A stretch of DNA of 64,000 nucleotides from Bradyrhizobium septentrionale (GTDB lineage Bacteria; Pseudomonadota; Alphaproteobacteria; Rhizobiales; Xanthobacteraceae). The translations under genes and the position numbers were made by a program. Within the stretch, counting starts at the first letter, position 1. Every line of letters begins with the position of its first letter. The stretch covers positions 1,302,001 to 1,366,000 of the forward strand of contig NZ_CP088285.1 of the NCBI RefSeq assembly GCF_011516645.4, in the 5' to 3' direction. This document shows positions 46,184 through 55,008 of the stretch, piece by piece. Under the pieces are notes generated by a model, which saw only the letters and a list, made by a program, of their open reading frames with translations, ran no database searches and was not told the DNA's origin.

Positions 46184-48061
46184 ATGCTGACCGCCAGCCG
46201 ACGCATGGACAATGCTTGGATGACGCTCGATCACCGCGGCGCGCCGCCGGCAGAGCTTCTGTCAGCCGATATCTACGACAGCTGGATGCGCTGCATTTCG
46301 CTTGGTCTCGATACATTGCGCCCTCCATCGCCCGAGTTCGTGAGCACCGCAGTTCTGCGCCAGGAGCAGCAGCGCTGTTCACTGATTCGCGGCCTCGCGC
46401 TCGCGGAGATGCACACGCTGCATCAGCAGATTGCCGGCTCCAATTTCATGATCGCCTTTGCGAATGCCGACGGCCTGCTGCTCGACATCATCTCGGACTC
46501 GAGCTTCAGTGATGCCTCGAACGCCGCGAGCATTCGGCCCGGCACCATCTGGACCGAAGCCATTTGCGGCACCAACGGCCTCGGCACCGCCGCGTATCTC
46601 AAGCGGGCCATCGTCGTTCACGGGGGCGAGCACTTCTTCTCGCGCTACAACAATCTTACTTGCATCGCGGCGCCGATCTTCGCGCCCGATGGCGAACTGG
46701 CCGGAATACTGGACGCGTCATCGGATTGCATGTCGCGGCAGGCGCATACCCAGGCACTCGTCGCGATGGCCGCAACCCAGATCGAGAATGGTCTGTTCCG
46801 CGAGCATCACCGCGGAAACATCCTGATCGCTTTCCATAACCGCGGCGAGTATCTGCATACGTTGAGCGCGGGCCTGCTGGCCGTCGATAACGAGGGCAGG
46901 ATCCTTGCAGCCAACAGGGCCGCAAGCGTCCTGCTGCATGGCCTGCCAGCCTCGCCGGGTCGTCGCTTCGCCGACGTCTTTCGTACGAAATTCAGCGCCT
47001 TTGTCGATGAAGGCCGGCGCAAGGAACGCCAGCGCCTCGAGGACGAGGTCGGTAGCCAGTTCGTCGCAACAATCGAGAACGCACGCCAGTTCTCGATGAT
47101 GCAAGCGATCTCGCGGCCACGCCCGCCGACGCCCAAGGACGTCGCCACCCAGTTCGTCTCCGCCGATCCGGCGATCGCATCCGTTGTCCAACGGGTGGGA
47201 GTCGCTGCGGTCCGCAAGATGCCGATCCTGATCCGTGGCGAAACCGGCACCGGCAAGGAGCAACTCGCGCGCCATGCTCATGCCGCCAGTGGACGGGCCG
47301 GCGCTTTCGTCCCGGTGAATTGCGCAGCGCTCCCCGACAGCCTGATCGAGGCGGAGTTGTTCGGCTATGCTGAGGGGGCTTTCACGGGAGCGAAAAAGGG
47401 CGGCGCTGCGGGACTGTTCAAGGAAGCGGACGGCGGAACGCTTTTCCTCGACGAGATCGGCGACATGCCAGTGACGCTGCAGGCCGTACTGCTGCGTTTT
47501 CTGGACGATTGGACTGTCCGGCCGGTCGGCGGCACCAAACGTCAGGTCGACGTCCTCCTGGTGTCTGCCACCAATGCCAATCTCGACGACTCGATTGCGA
47601 AGGGCCGATTCCGATCGGATTTGCTGTTTCGCCTCAACACGCTGGAGGTGACGTTGCCGCCTTTGCGCGAGCGTTCCGATTTCGCCGAGATCGCGCGCCA
47701 TTTGATCCACAAGATCGATCCCTTGATGGATTTGACCGAAGGGGCGATCGATCATTTGGCCGAACTCGATTGGGGTGGAAACATCCGCGAACTGCGCAAC
47801 GTGCTTTCCCGATTGTCGCTGGCCGAGCCGGGAGATCTGATCGACGAGACATCGGTCGAGTCCGTACTTGCACATTCAGGCGGTGAGCGCCTGGCTGGGA
47901 AGGCGGCGGGTGGTGGGCTCAAGGCCAATCTGCATGAGATTCAGCGCTCGCATGTGCTGACCGCGTACGCCGAAACCGGCAACAACATCAGCAAGACGGC
48001 GCGCCGCCTTGGCGTGTCGCGCAATACGATCTATCGCGCCCTGCGCGGCAACAAGGACTAG
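46184..48061 (+). CDS. AcoR/MimR-like sigma-54 transcription activator (copy 2)
   Basis: 625 residues from MLTASRRMDNAWMTLDH; GGAGGAG 6 nt upstream. Same layout as the copy at 33914: GAF-type N-terminal domain ('AICGTNGLGTAAYLKRAIVV'), PAS-like region about 250-300 ('LLAVDNEGRILAANRAAS'), AAA+ domain with 'GETGTGKEQLARHAH', 'GAFTGAKKGG' and 'GGTLFLDEIGDM', and helix-turn-helix 'ISKTARRLGVSRNTIYRAL'. It is divergent from adh and the most likely direct activator of the prm operon. Confidence 0.9.
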   Translation: MLTASRRMDNAWMTLDHRGAPPAELLSADIYDSWMRCISLGLDTLRPPSPEFVSTAVLRQEQQRCSLIRGLALAEMHTLHQQIAGSNFMIAFANADGLLLDIISDSSFSDASNAASIRPGTIWTEAICGTNGLGTAAYLKRAIVVHGGEHFFSRYNNLTCIAAPIFAPDGELAGILDASSDCMSRQAHTQALVAMAATQIENGLFREHHRGNILIAFHNRGEYLHTLSAGLLAVDNEGRILAANRAASVLLHGLPASPGRRFADVFRTKFSAFVDEGRRKERQRLEDEVGSQFVATIENARQFSMMQAISRPRPPTPKDVATQFVSADPAIASVVQRVGVAAVRKMPILIRGETGTGKEQLARHAHAASGRAGAFVPVNCAALPDSLIEAELFGYAEGAFTGAKKGGAAGLFKEADGGTLFLDEIGDMPVTLQAVLLRFLDDWTVRPVGGTKRQVDVLLVSATNANLDDSIAKGRFRSDLLFRLNTLEVTLPPLRERSDFAEIARHLIHKIDPLMDLTEGAIDHLAELDWGGNIRELRNVLSRLSLAEPGDLIDETSVESVLAHSGGERLAGKAAGGGLKANLHEIQRSHVLTAYAETGNNISKTARRLGVSRNTIYRALRGNKD

Positions 48062-48156
48062 CACAATCGCGGCGAAGGCGCCGCGACGACTCGATCCGGC
48101 TGTAACTGGAGGCGCTGAAGTCCAGCCCCTCGCCGGGTTCAATTGGGAGTGTCGCC

Positions 48157-48579
48157 ATGTTCGAACCGGAAAACAGTCTCGAAGCCCTGATGCAGGCTGC
48201 CGCAAGGGACGCCAGCATCGTTCCCGCATTCTATCGCGCCTTGCTCGAGACGGAGATTTACATTCTGACGCCGGAAGCGCCGATGAAGCCTGGACGCCGT
48301 CGCTCGCTCAAATTTCAGGAAGAGATCAACGTCGCAACGGTCGACTTCCAGAACATGAGATGGCACCCCACCTTCACCTCAAAGAAGCGCATCTACGACT
48401 ATATAAAGCAGCCTGAGGTGTGCCTTGGCGCCGCTGCGCGCAATCTGTTCGAAATGTTGCCCGACTCTAATTTCTGGCTCAATCCGTTGTCCGAATGTCA
48501 GAAGCCGCTGCCCGCCACCGAAATCGCTCTCCTCATGAGTGGCAAGATCTTCGGCATGGCGGTGAAGTCTGCGCGATAG
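48157..48579 (+). CDS. SseB-family N-terminal domain protein
   Basis: 140 residues, GGGAGT ribosome site. The start 'MFEPENSLEALMQAA' and 'FYRALLETEIYILTPE' fit the SseB ('enhanced serine sensitivity') N-terminal domain. The function of this family is poorly known. It follows the activator gene by 95 bp on the same strand and may share its transcript; a link to propane metabolism is not established. Confidence 0.65.
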   Translation: MFEPENSLEALMQAAARDASIVPAFYRALLETEIYILTPEAPMKPGRRRSLKFQEEINVATVDFQNMRWHPTFTSKKRIYDYIKQPEVCLGAAARNLFEMLPDSNFWLNPLSECQKPLPATEIALLMSGKIFGMAVKSAR

Positions 48580-48644
48580 GCGCGGCGCCCGTGCGACATT
48601 GCGCCCATCCGGTTTGCTTCAACAGCGGTTCATAGCCGCACTTG

Positions 48645-49361
48645 TCAGACGTTGTCGGGCTCAGGCCGATCAACGGGCCTGAGGCGGTCATCGATGTAGC
48701 GCCTGAGCGCCGCGGCCGCGTTCAGCATGTGCGCACGCATCCTGCGCGATGCTGAATCGCCATCGCCCTCCGCGATCGCCTGCATGATGGCCTCATGCTC
48801 CTCGCGAGACCGCCGAATACGATCGCCCTGGCGCAATTGGGTTCGACGGAAGGCGCTGAGACGGGCGCGGACATCTTGCGCTTGCTCCGCAAGGAACGAG
48901 TTGTGCGTCGCCCGATAGATGCATTCGTGGAATTGCCGGTTGAAGGCATCATAGGCATCAACGTCGTTCGCCTCGACCATCGCACGCGATCCGTCGTGGA
49001 GCTCGATCAGGTGACTTCGCTCGAGCGGCGTCATGCGAAAGGTCGCAAGCCTGACGCACATCGCCTCCACCTCGGCGCTGGTCTCGAACATGTCCATGAT
49101 GCGCTCGGGTGTCATGCGTGCAACGACGACCCCACGACGCCCACGGACCTCCACCAACCCGCTGACGGCGAGCTGCCGGAGAGCCTCCCGCACCGGAGTC
49201 CGGGAAGCCCCAAAGCGATCGGCAAGCTGCTGTTCTTCCAACGCCGACCCGGCGACGAGCGCGCCGGATGCTATCTCGTCTGTGAGCGCGTTTCGGATGC
49301 GGTCGGAAAGCAGACCACCATCGTCTTCCGCTTCGGCTACGACTTTCAAGAAGCTCACCAT
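48645..49361 (-). CDS. GntR-family (FCD) regulator of malonate genes, MdcY-like
   Basis: 238 residues. N-terminal winged helix ('LADRFGASRTPVREALRQLA') and C-terminal FCD ligand domain with metal-binding type His/Asp ('LIELHDGSRAMVEANDVDAY'). Last gene after madL-madM on the minus strand, 2 bp after the madM stop. FadR/FCD regulators near mdc genes act as malonate-responsive repressors. The operator candidates lie in the madL-mdcA interval. Confidence 0.85.
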   Translation of the reverse strand: MVSFLKVVAEAEDDGGLLSDRIRNALTDEIASGALVAGSALEEQQLADRFGASRTPVREALRQLAVSGLVEVRGRRGVVVARMTPERIMDMFETSAEVEAMCVRLATFRMTPLERSHLIELHDGSRAMVEANDVDAYDAFNRQFHECIYRATHNSFLAEQAQDVRARLSAFRRTQLRQGDRIRRSREEHEAIMQAIAEGDGDSASRRMRAHMLNAAAALRRYIDDRLRPVDRPEPDNV

Positions 49362-49363
49362 TT

Positions 49364-50128
49364 TCAGTTACCCGTGATCGCGCGCACTGCGAAATACAGG
49401 ACCGAGGGGGCAACCAGACACCCCAAGCCGGTATGAAATGTCGCAGTCAACGCGCCATACGGGACCAGACGCCGATCGGTTGCCGCAAGCCCTCCGGAAA
49501 CGCCGCTGACCGTTCCCATCAAGCCGCCGAACACCATTGCGCTGCGCGGATTGTCGAGGCCGATCATCTTCGCCACGAAGGGCGTACCGATCATCACGAT
49601 CACTGCCTTGAATACACCGGTCGCGATCGAGAGCGCAATGACCGGTGAGGATGCGCCGATCGCCGCCCCCGTGACCGGCCCCACGATATAGGTAACCGCG
49701 CCGGCACCGATCGTCGTCAATGATTCGGCGTCGGTGTAGCCAAACGCCGCGGCGACGATGACGCCCAGAATGAACGGAACGACGGTTCCCAATCCGAGTG
49801 CAATCGCACCGATCACGCCGGCCTTGCGCGCTTGATCGACATCGACCTCGAAGGCGGTGGCGACGATGGCAAAGTCCCGGAGCATCGCCCCTCCCATCAG
49901 GCCGATCCCGGCGAGCGCCGGCAGGTCGGCCACACCCTTTTCACCGCCGGTGGAGATGCCTCCGAAAAAGGCCAGCACGAGACCCAGCATGATCGCGATC
50001 GCCGAGCCGTGAATGCGCCCGAAGGTGAGATATTTCGAGATTGATCCGGATATCCACATCAGGATTCCGACGGCGGCGAACGCGGTCACCAGCGAATTGG
50101 CGGTGAGAACGTGAGACATCATGTTCAT
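49364..50128 (-). CDS. madM: Malonate transporter subunit MadM
   Basis: 254 residues, hydrophobic with about eight helices and Gly-rich motifs ('FGGLMGTVSGVSGGLAATDR', 'PYGALTATFHTGLGCLVAP'). Matches MadM of the sodium-coupled MadLM malonate carrier. The start overlaps the madL stop (ATGA), so the two subunits are coupled. Confidence 0.88.
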   Translation of the reverse strand: MNMMSHVLTANSLVTAFAAVGILMWISGSISKYLTFGRIHGSAIAIMLGLVLAFFGGISTGGEKGVADLPALAGIGLMGGAMLRDFAIVATAFEVDVDQARKAGVIGAIALGLGTVVPFILGVIVAAAFGYTDAESLTTIGAGAVTYIVGPVTGAAIGASSPVIALSIATGVFKAVIVMIGTPFVAKMIGLDNPRSAMVFGGLMGTVSGVSGGLAATDRRLVPYGALTATFHTGLGCLVAPSVLYFAVRAITGN

Positions 50129-50565
50129 CCGATCCTCCCGGACTTGAAGTGAGGCACCGGCGCGGCGAGCACCTCAGCCTCTCGCGCCTCGATCTCGTCC
50201 ATCGTCTCGACACGACCGCTGAACCGACCGATCAGGGCCACCATCGCGAAACACACCGCGACCGCCCCGATCCCCGCAATGACGACGATCGGACCGCCTT
50301 TTGCAGCAGCGACCACGTTCTGCTGCGCCGCCATCGCGACCACGATTGGAATGTAGAAGCTGCCCCAGAACTCGACGCCGGTCTTGAGCCCATGGCTGAG
50401 CAGGCCGCGCCGCGCCAGCCAGAGCCGGGCCGCGATCAGGAACATCATCGCAATGCCGACGCCGCCGACATTGGCCTTAACGCCGAGGGCAACGCCGAGC
50501 AGGTCTCCCAACAGGCCTCCGAGCAGGGTGCAAATCGCGAGCAGTGCAACGCCGGAAATGGTCAC
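50125..50565 (-). CDS. madL: Malonate transporter subunit MadL
   Basis: 146 residues from a GTG start (MTISGVALLAICTLLGGLLG) with GGGAGG 6 nt upstream. Four or five membrane helices. Works with MadM to import malonate for the decarboxylase across the divide. The GTG overlaps the stop of a short upstream open frame (50562-50630). Confidence 0.85.
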   Translation of the reverse strand: MTISGVALLAICTLLGGLLGDLLGVALGVKANVGGVGIAMMFLIAARLWLARRGLLSHGLKTGVEFWGSFYIPIVVAMAAQQNVVAAAKGGPIVVIAGIGAVAVCFAMVALIGRFSGRVETMDEIEAREAEVLAAPVPHFKSGRIG

Positions 50566-50630
50566 GGGCGCCTCCCCTCAGAGAATGAGGCGCGATGCCC
50601 CTGGCTTGGACGCCTTGTATGCATTCGCAT
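50562..50630 (-). CDS. Possible leader peptide upstream of madL (22 aa)
   Basis: ATG at 50630 follows AGGAGG by 9 nt, a better ribosome site than that of madL. The frame encodes MRMHTRRPSQGHRASFSEG plus RRP and stops at a TGA overlapping the madL GTG. Basic and without membrane character. It may couple translation to madL. I cannot exclude that it is chance. Confidence 0.35.
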   Translation of the reverse strand: MRMHTRRPSQGHRASFSEGRRP

Positions 50631-50676
50631 CTCAAATTTCCTCCTATGTATGCGAATATCGATCGCTTATGAATTT

Positions 50677-50686
50677 GTGTATACAC
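50677..50686. promoter_or_regulatory. GTGTATACAC dyad, candidate GntR operator
   Basis: Ten-base perfect dyad 4 bp before the -35 box of the mdcA promoter. The core TATAC resembles FCD/GntR operators (such as the MdcY-type ATTGTATACAAT). It also lies in the madL promoter region, so one repressor could hold both arms. Confidence 0.5.
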
Positions 50687-50689
50687 TAA

Positions 50690-50718
50690 TTGACAATGCA
50701 ATACAATACGAATACATT
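50690..50718 (+). promoter_or_regulatory. Sigma-70 promoter of the mdc operon
   Basis: TTGACA (50690-50695), 17-bp spacer, TACATT (50713-50718), about 40 bp upstream of the mdcA ATG. The interval is AT-rich against a GC-rich background. An ATTCGCAT / ATGCGAAT inverted pair (50623-50630, 50650-50657) lies on the madL side. Confidence 0.65.
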
Positions 50719-50758
50719 GATGTCTGTCGAAGCCAATCCCGCATGCCAAGGAGCCGAG

Positions 50759-52405
50759 ATGAGCGATTGGGGTATGCAAAAGGCCGCCCTCGGAGAGCGC
50801 CTGGCGGCCGGTCAACGGCACGCAAAGGGCAAGATTGTTCCGATCCCGAGCCTGCCTGCGTTTCTGAAGGCGGTGATCCGATCCGGCGATCGGGTGTGCC
50901 TCGAGGGCGACAATCAGAAGCAGGCCGACATCCTCGCCTCGGCGCTGGCGAACCTCGATCCCGCGGACATCCGCGACCTGCACATGGTGCAATCGGGCGT
51001 GGTCCTGCCCGCGCACCTCGACATCTTCGACAAGGGAATCGCGCGACGGCTCGACTTTTCCTATTCAGGGCCGCAGTCGGCCCGCATCGCGCGGATGCTG
51101 TTCGGGGGAAAGATCGAACTCGGCGCCGTCCATACCTATCTCGAGCTGTTCGCCCGCTACTTCATCGACCTGACGCCGAACGTCGCTTTGATCGCGGCTG
51201 TCAGTGCCGACAAGGACGGCAATCTCTATACGGGGCCCAATACCGAGGACACTCCGACTGTCGTCGAGGCGACGAGTTACAAGAACGGTGTCGTCGTGGC
51301 GCAAGTCACCGAGATCGTCGACAAGGTCCCGCGCGTCGACATCCCCGGCGACCTCGTGCATTTTGTGGTCGAAGCTGGCCGACCGTTCTACGTCGAGCCG
51401 CTCTTCACCCGCGACCCGGCAGCCATCACTGAAACCCAGATCCTGACGGCGATGCTGGCCATCAAGGGAATCTACGCGCCTTACGGCGCGCGTCGGCTCA
51501 ATCACGGAATCGGCTTCAATACCGCCGCGATCGAGTTGCTGCTGCCGACCTATGGCGAGAAGCTCGGCCTCAAGGGCAAGGTTTGCACCCACTTCGCGCT
51601 CAATCCGCATCCCACGATGATTCCGGCGATCGAAGCCGGATGGGTCGACCAGATCCATTGCTTCGGATCGGAAGTCGGCATGGAGGATTACGTCGCCGCG
51701 CGCTCCGATATCTTCTTCACCGGGCCTGACGGATCGCTGCGCTCCAACCGTGCCTTCTGCCAGACGGCGGGCCTCTATGCCTGCGACATGTTCATCGGAT
51801 CGACGCTTCAAATCGACCTCGAAGGCCACAGCTCGACGGTGACGACCAGCCGCATCGCAGGCTTTGGCGGCGCGCCCAACATGGGCTCCGACCCTCGCGG
51901 CCGCCGTCACCCGAGCGAACCCTGGCTCAAGGCGGGCGCCGAGGCCGCGCCCGACTCCTCCCCTGCGCTGCGCCGCGGCCGCAAGCTCGTGGTGCAGATT
52001 GGAGAGACCTTTGGTGACCGCAATGTCCCGCTCTTCGTCGAGCAGCTGGATGCGCTTGAACTGGCGCGCAAACTCGATCTCGATCTGGCGCCGGTGATGG
52101 TCTACTCCGACGACGTGACGCACATCGTTACCGAGGAAGGCATCGCCAACCTCCTGATGTGCCGCAACAAGGACGAGCGCGAGCAGGCCATCCGCGGCGT
52201 TGCCGGCTACACCGACGTCGGCCGGGCGCGTGATGCGAAGCTCGTCGAGCAGCTCAGGCAGCGCGGCGTGATCCGGCGCCCTGAAGATCTCGACATAGAT
52301 CCGCTCGACGCCGACCGGCGCCTGCTGGCGGCCCGCTCGATCAAGGATCTCATGCTGGCTTCCGGCGGCCTCTACCGTCCGCCCAGCCGCTTCCGGAACT
52401 GGTGA
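50759..52405 (+). CDS. mdcA: Malonate decarboxylase alpha subunit (acetyl-S-ACP:malonate ACP transferase)
   Basis: 548 residues from MSDWGMQKAALGERLAAGQR; AAGGAG 5 nt upstream. CoA-transferase-like fold with 'AVSADKDGNLYTGPNTEDTP', 'GIGFNTAAIELLLPTYGEKL' and 'GGAPNMGSDPRGRRH'. It exchanges acetyl for malonyl on the MdcC carrier. First gene of mdcACDEGBH. Length fits the family (about 550). Confidence 0.93.
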   Translation: MSDWGMQKAALGERLAAGQRHAKGKIVPIPSLPAFLKAVIRSGDRVCLEGDNQKQADILASALANLDPADIRDLHMVQSGVVLPAHLDIFDKGIARRLDFSYSGPQSARIARMLFGGKIELGAVHTYLELFARYFIDLTPNVALIAAVSADKDGNLYTGPNTEDTPTVVEATSYKNGVVVAQVTEIVDKVPRVDIPGDLVHFVVEAGRPFYVEPLFTRDPAAITETQILTAMLAIKGIYAPYGARRLNHGIGFNTAAIELLLPTYGEKLGLKGKVCTHFALNPHPTMIPAIEAGWVDQIHCFGSEVGMEDYVAARSDIFFTGPDGSLRSNRAFCQTAGLYACDMFIGSTLQIDLEGHSSTVTTSRIAGFGGAPNMGSDPRGRRHPSEPWLKAGAEAAPDSSPALRRGRKLVVQIGETFGDRNVPLFVEQLDALELARKLDLDLAPVMVYSDDVTHIVTEEGIANLLMCRNKDEREQAIRGVAGYTDVGRARDAKLVEQLRQRGVIRRPEDLDIDPLDADRRLLAARSIKDLMLASGGLYRPPSRFRNW

Positions 52406-52415
52406 GGAGTTTTGC

Positions 52416-52733
52416 ATGGAAACGCTCAGCTTCAGACTATCTGCCCCGACGCGCGCCGGCGGCACCCGCATGCAGGCGATCGTCGGCGTCGTCGCCTCCG
52501 GCAATCTCGAGGTGCTGCTGGAACGCGCTTCGCCGGCCGACACCTGCGTGATCGACATCGCGACCGCGGCCCACGGCTTCGGCGCGGTGTGGGACGCCGT
52601 CGTGCGCGACTTCGTCGCCCGCCGCCCTGCCGGTGGCTTGCGTATCTCCATCAATGACGGCGGAGCCCGGCCCGACACGGTCGCGCTGCGCCTCGCGCAA
52701 GGCATCCGCAAGATCGAGGAGCCGGAACGATGA
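52416..52733 (+). CDS. mdcC: Malonate decarboxylase acyl-carrier protein (delta subunit)
   Basis: 105 residues, GGAG upstream. The prosthetic-group serine is predicted at Ser28 in 'VASGNLEVLLER'. It carries 2'-(5''-phosphoribosyl)-3'-dephospho-CoA, put on by MdcB and MdcG. The stop overlaps the mdcD start (ATGA). Confidence 0.88.
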   Translation: METLSFRLSAPTRAGGTRMQAIVGVVASGNLEVLLERASPADTCVIDIATAAHGFGAVWDAVVRDFVARRPAGGLRISINDGGARPDTVALRLAQGIRKIEEPER

Positions 52734-53644
52734 CCGCGGCCACAGCCAATACGGTTTCGCTGAGCTGGTACGAGGCGAGCGCCCGGCAGCGCATAGAAGC
52801 GCTGGTCGATGCCGGCAGCTTTGCCGAATTCATCGGTCCCGAGCAGCGCGAGATGAGCCCGCATCTGGCGATCTTCGACCTGCCGGAGCAGTTCGACGAC
52901 GGCATCGTCGTCGGACGCGGTCGCCTGGAAGGATCGCCGGTGCTCGTCGCAGCGCAGGAAGGTCGCTTCATGGGAGGCGCCTTCGGTGAGGTCCACGGCG
53001 CCAAGCTCACCGGCCTGCTGCGCGCGGCACGCACACTGAACCAGGATGTGCTGATCCTGTTCGACACCGGCGGCGTTCGTCTCCAGGAGGCCAACGCCGG
53101 CGAGCTCGCGATCTCGGAAATCATCCGCGCGGTGGTCGAGGCGCGGCGCGCGGGCGTCAACGTGATCGGACTGATCGGCGGACGCGCCGGATGCTATGGC
53201 GGCGGCAGCCTGATCGCCGGCAGCTGCTCACGCCTCGTCGTTTCCGAGCAGGGGCGGATCAGCGTCAGCGGCCCCGAGGTGATCGAGACCAACAAGGGCG
53301 TCGAGGAATTCGACTCACGCGATCGGGCCCTGGTCTGGCGCACGATGGGAGGCAAGCACCGCTACCTCATCGGCGGCGCCGACACGTTCGTTGACGACGA
53401 GGCGCTGGCGTTTCGACAGGCGGCGATCGATGCACTCAGGATCAGGCGCGATTGCGGCGTAACGGTTCTCGAAGCCGAGCAGAAGCGCCTGGAACGGCGC
53501 CTGCAGCGCTTCGGAGCGTCCAAGGATGCCGTCGAGATCTGGCAGGCGCTGGGCGTCGGTCAGCCGGCCGATATCCCCTCACTTTCGACCGACGCGTTCC
53601 TTCGCGCGGCAAGCAACAGGGAGAACGCCGATGACGCTCGATGA
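52730..53644 (+). CDS. mdcD: Malonate decarboxylase beta subunit
   Basis: 304 residues. Crotonase/carboxyltransferase fold: 'GRFMGGAFGEVHGAKLTGLL', 'FDTGGVRLQEANAGELAIS', 'GGRAGCYGGGSLIAG'. With MdcE it decarboxylates malonyl-S-ACP to acetyl-S-ACP without biotin. It overlaps mdcE by 14 nt. Confidence 0.92.
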   Translation: MTAATANTVSLSWYEASARQRIEALVDAGSFAEFIGPEQREMSPHLAIFDLPEQFDDGIVVGRGRLEGSPVLVAAQEGRFMGGAFGEVHGAKLTGLLRAARTLNQDVLILFDTGGVRLQEANAGELAISEIIRAVVEARRAGVNVIGLIGGRAGCYGGGSLIAGSCSRLVVSEQGRISVSGPEVIETNKGVEEFDSRDRALVWRTMGGKHRYLIGGADTFVDDEALAFRQAAIDALRIRRDCGVTVLEAEQKRLERRLQRFGASKDAVEIWQALGVGQPADIPSLSTDAFLRAASNRENADDAR

Positions 53645-54368
53645 CATTCTGGCGAGCCTGTTCCCCGGCGGCAGCGATATCGACGTCACCGCCGCGATGA
53701 TCGCGGGAAAGGCGGTCCTTCCCGGTGCAGGGCCGGTCCACGTGCTCGGCATCACGCAGGGACAGCCGCTCGGCGTGGACGAGGCGATTGTGCTCGCAGG
53801 ACGCGTGATCGAGATCGTCAGATCAGGCGATCGGGCTCCGATCCTGTTCCTGGTGGATTCCTCAAGCCAGCGCATGAGCCGACGCGACGAATTGCTCGGC
53901 CTCAGCGAATACCTGTCGCATCTCGCCAAAGCCTTGCTGCTGGCGGAAGCGGAAGGCCACCGCACCGTCGCCCTGCTCTACGGCGGCAGCGCGGCCGGAG
54001 CGTTCATCGCGACCGCGCTTGCCGCCGGCACGCTGGTCGCGCTGCCCGGCGCGCATCCCGCGGTGATGGATCTGCCGTCGATGGCGCGGGTCACCAAACT
54101 TCCGATCGATGTGCTCAAGGCCAAGGCGGAAGCAACACCAGTGTTCGCTCCGGGCCTCGAGAACATGGTGCAGACCGGCGGCATTCACGTCGTCTGGGAC
54201 GAAAATGCCCCTTTGGCGCCGCAGCTTGCGGCCGTGCTGCAAAGGCCGCAAGGACAGGATGATCGCGGCCGGCTCGGCGCCGAACGCGGCGGACGGCGGA
54301 AAGCGGCCGAACTGGCTGAGCGAGTTGCCGTCGCGGCAGCCTTAGATCGGGGATCGCAAGATGGTTGA
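53631..54368 (+). CDS. mdcE: Malonate decarboxylase gamma subunit
   Basis: 245 residues from MTLDDILASLFPGGSDIDVT. Carboxyltransferase partner of MdcD: 'FLVDSSSQRMSRRDELLGLS', 'ALLYGGSAAGAFIATALAAG', 'LPGAHPAVMDLPSMARVTKL'. The stop overlaps the mdcG start by 8 nt. Confidence 0.91.
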   Translation: MTLDDILASLFPGGSDIDVTAAMIAGKAVLPGAGPVHVLGITQGQPLGVDEAIVLAGRVIEIVRSGDRAPILFLVDSSSQRMSRRDELLGLSEYLSHLAKALLLAEAEGHRTVALLYGGSAAGAFIATALAAGTLVALPGAHPAVMDLPSMARVTKLPIDVLKAKAEATPVFAPGLENMVQTGGIHVVWDENAPLAPQLAAVLQRPQGQDDRGRLGAERGGRRKAAELAERVAVAAALDRGSQDG

Positions 54369-55008
54369 AGCTCTCGCGCGCCACAGCATGGTGAAGGCCT
54401 CGGCATCTGGATGGACCGCCGTGATGAGCCGATATCCCCAACTCGCCGGCGAGCCGATCGTCGCAGGCTGGGCGCACGTCGGCCGTCCCCTCATCGTTCG
54501 CCGGCCGGCTTGCAGCGATACTGCCGGCATGATTCCGCTCGGTCTGCCACTGCCGCCGAGCCACGGCAAACGGCGCATTGCGATCTCGCTCGCCGCGGCC
54601 GATATCGTCGCATCCGCCCCGCCCCCATTGCTGGCCGACGCGGCCGCGACGGCGCCCGCAGCTTGGCGCGAGACGATCGACGAGCTCCTCCAGCTTTTGC
54701 CGGAGACCCGCACCTTTGGCAGCCTGGCCTGGCAGCATCTCACCGGCCTTCCCTATCTTTCGAACAGTTCGGACCTTGATCTGCTCTGGCCGCTGTCGGC
54801 AGCCGAACAAGGCGATACTCTGCCGTCCGACATCGCCCGGATTGCACAACGGGCGCCGATGCGGCTGGACGGTGAGATCGTCGGTCCGGCAGGAGGGGTT
54901 CAATGGCGCGAACTGACCGGCACTGACGAGGACGAAGTGCTTGTGAAAGGCCCGACCGGGGTCACCAGCACGACGCGTGCAGCCTTTCTCGCAGGTCACG
55001 TGTCATGA
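54361..55008 (+). CDS. mdcG: Phosphoribosyl-dephospho-CoA transferase (malonate decarboxylase holo-ACP synthase)
   Basis: 215 residues. Nucleotidyltransferase-like 'YLSNSSDLDLLWPL' (the two Asp are the metal site) around residue 138. It links the triphosphoribosyl-dephospho-CoA made by MdcB to the serine of MdcC. Overlaps both neighbours (ATGGTTGA and ATGA). Confidence 0.88.
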   Translation: MVEALARHSMVKASASGWTAVMSRYPQLAGEPIVAGWAHVGRPLIVRRPACSDTAGMIPLGLPLPPSHGKRRIAISLAAADIVASAPPPLLADAAATAPAAWRETIDELLQLLPETRTFGSLAWQHLTGLPYLSNSSDLDLLWPLSAAEQGDTLPSDIARIAQRAPMRLDGEIVGPAGGVQWRELTGTDEDEVLVKGPTGVTSTTRAAFLAGHVS

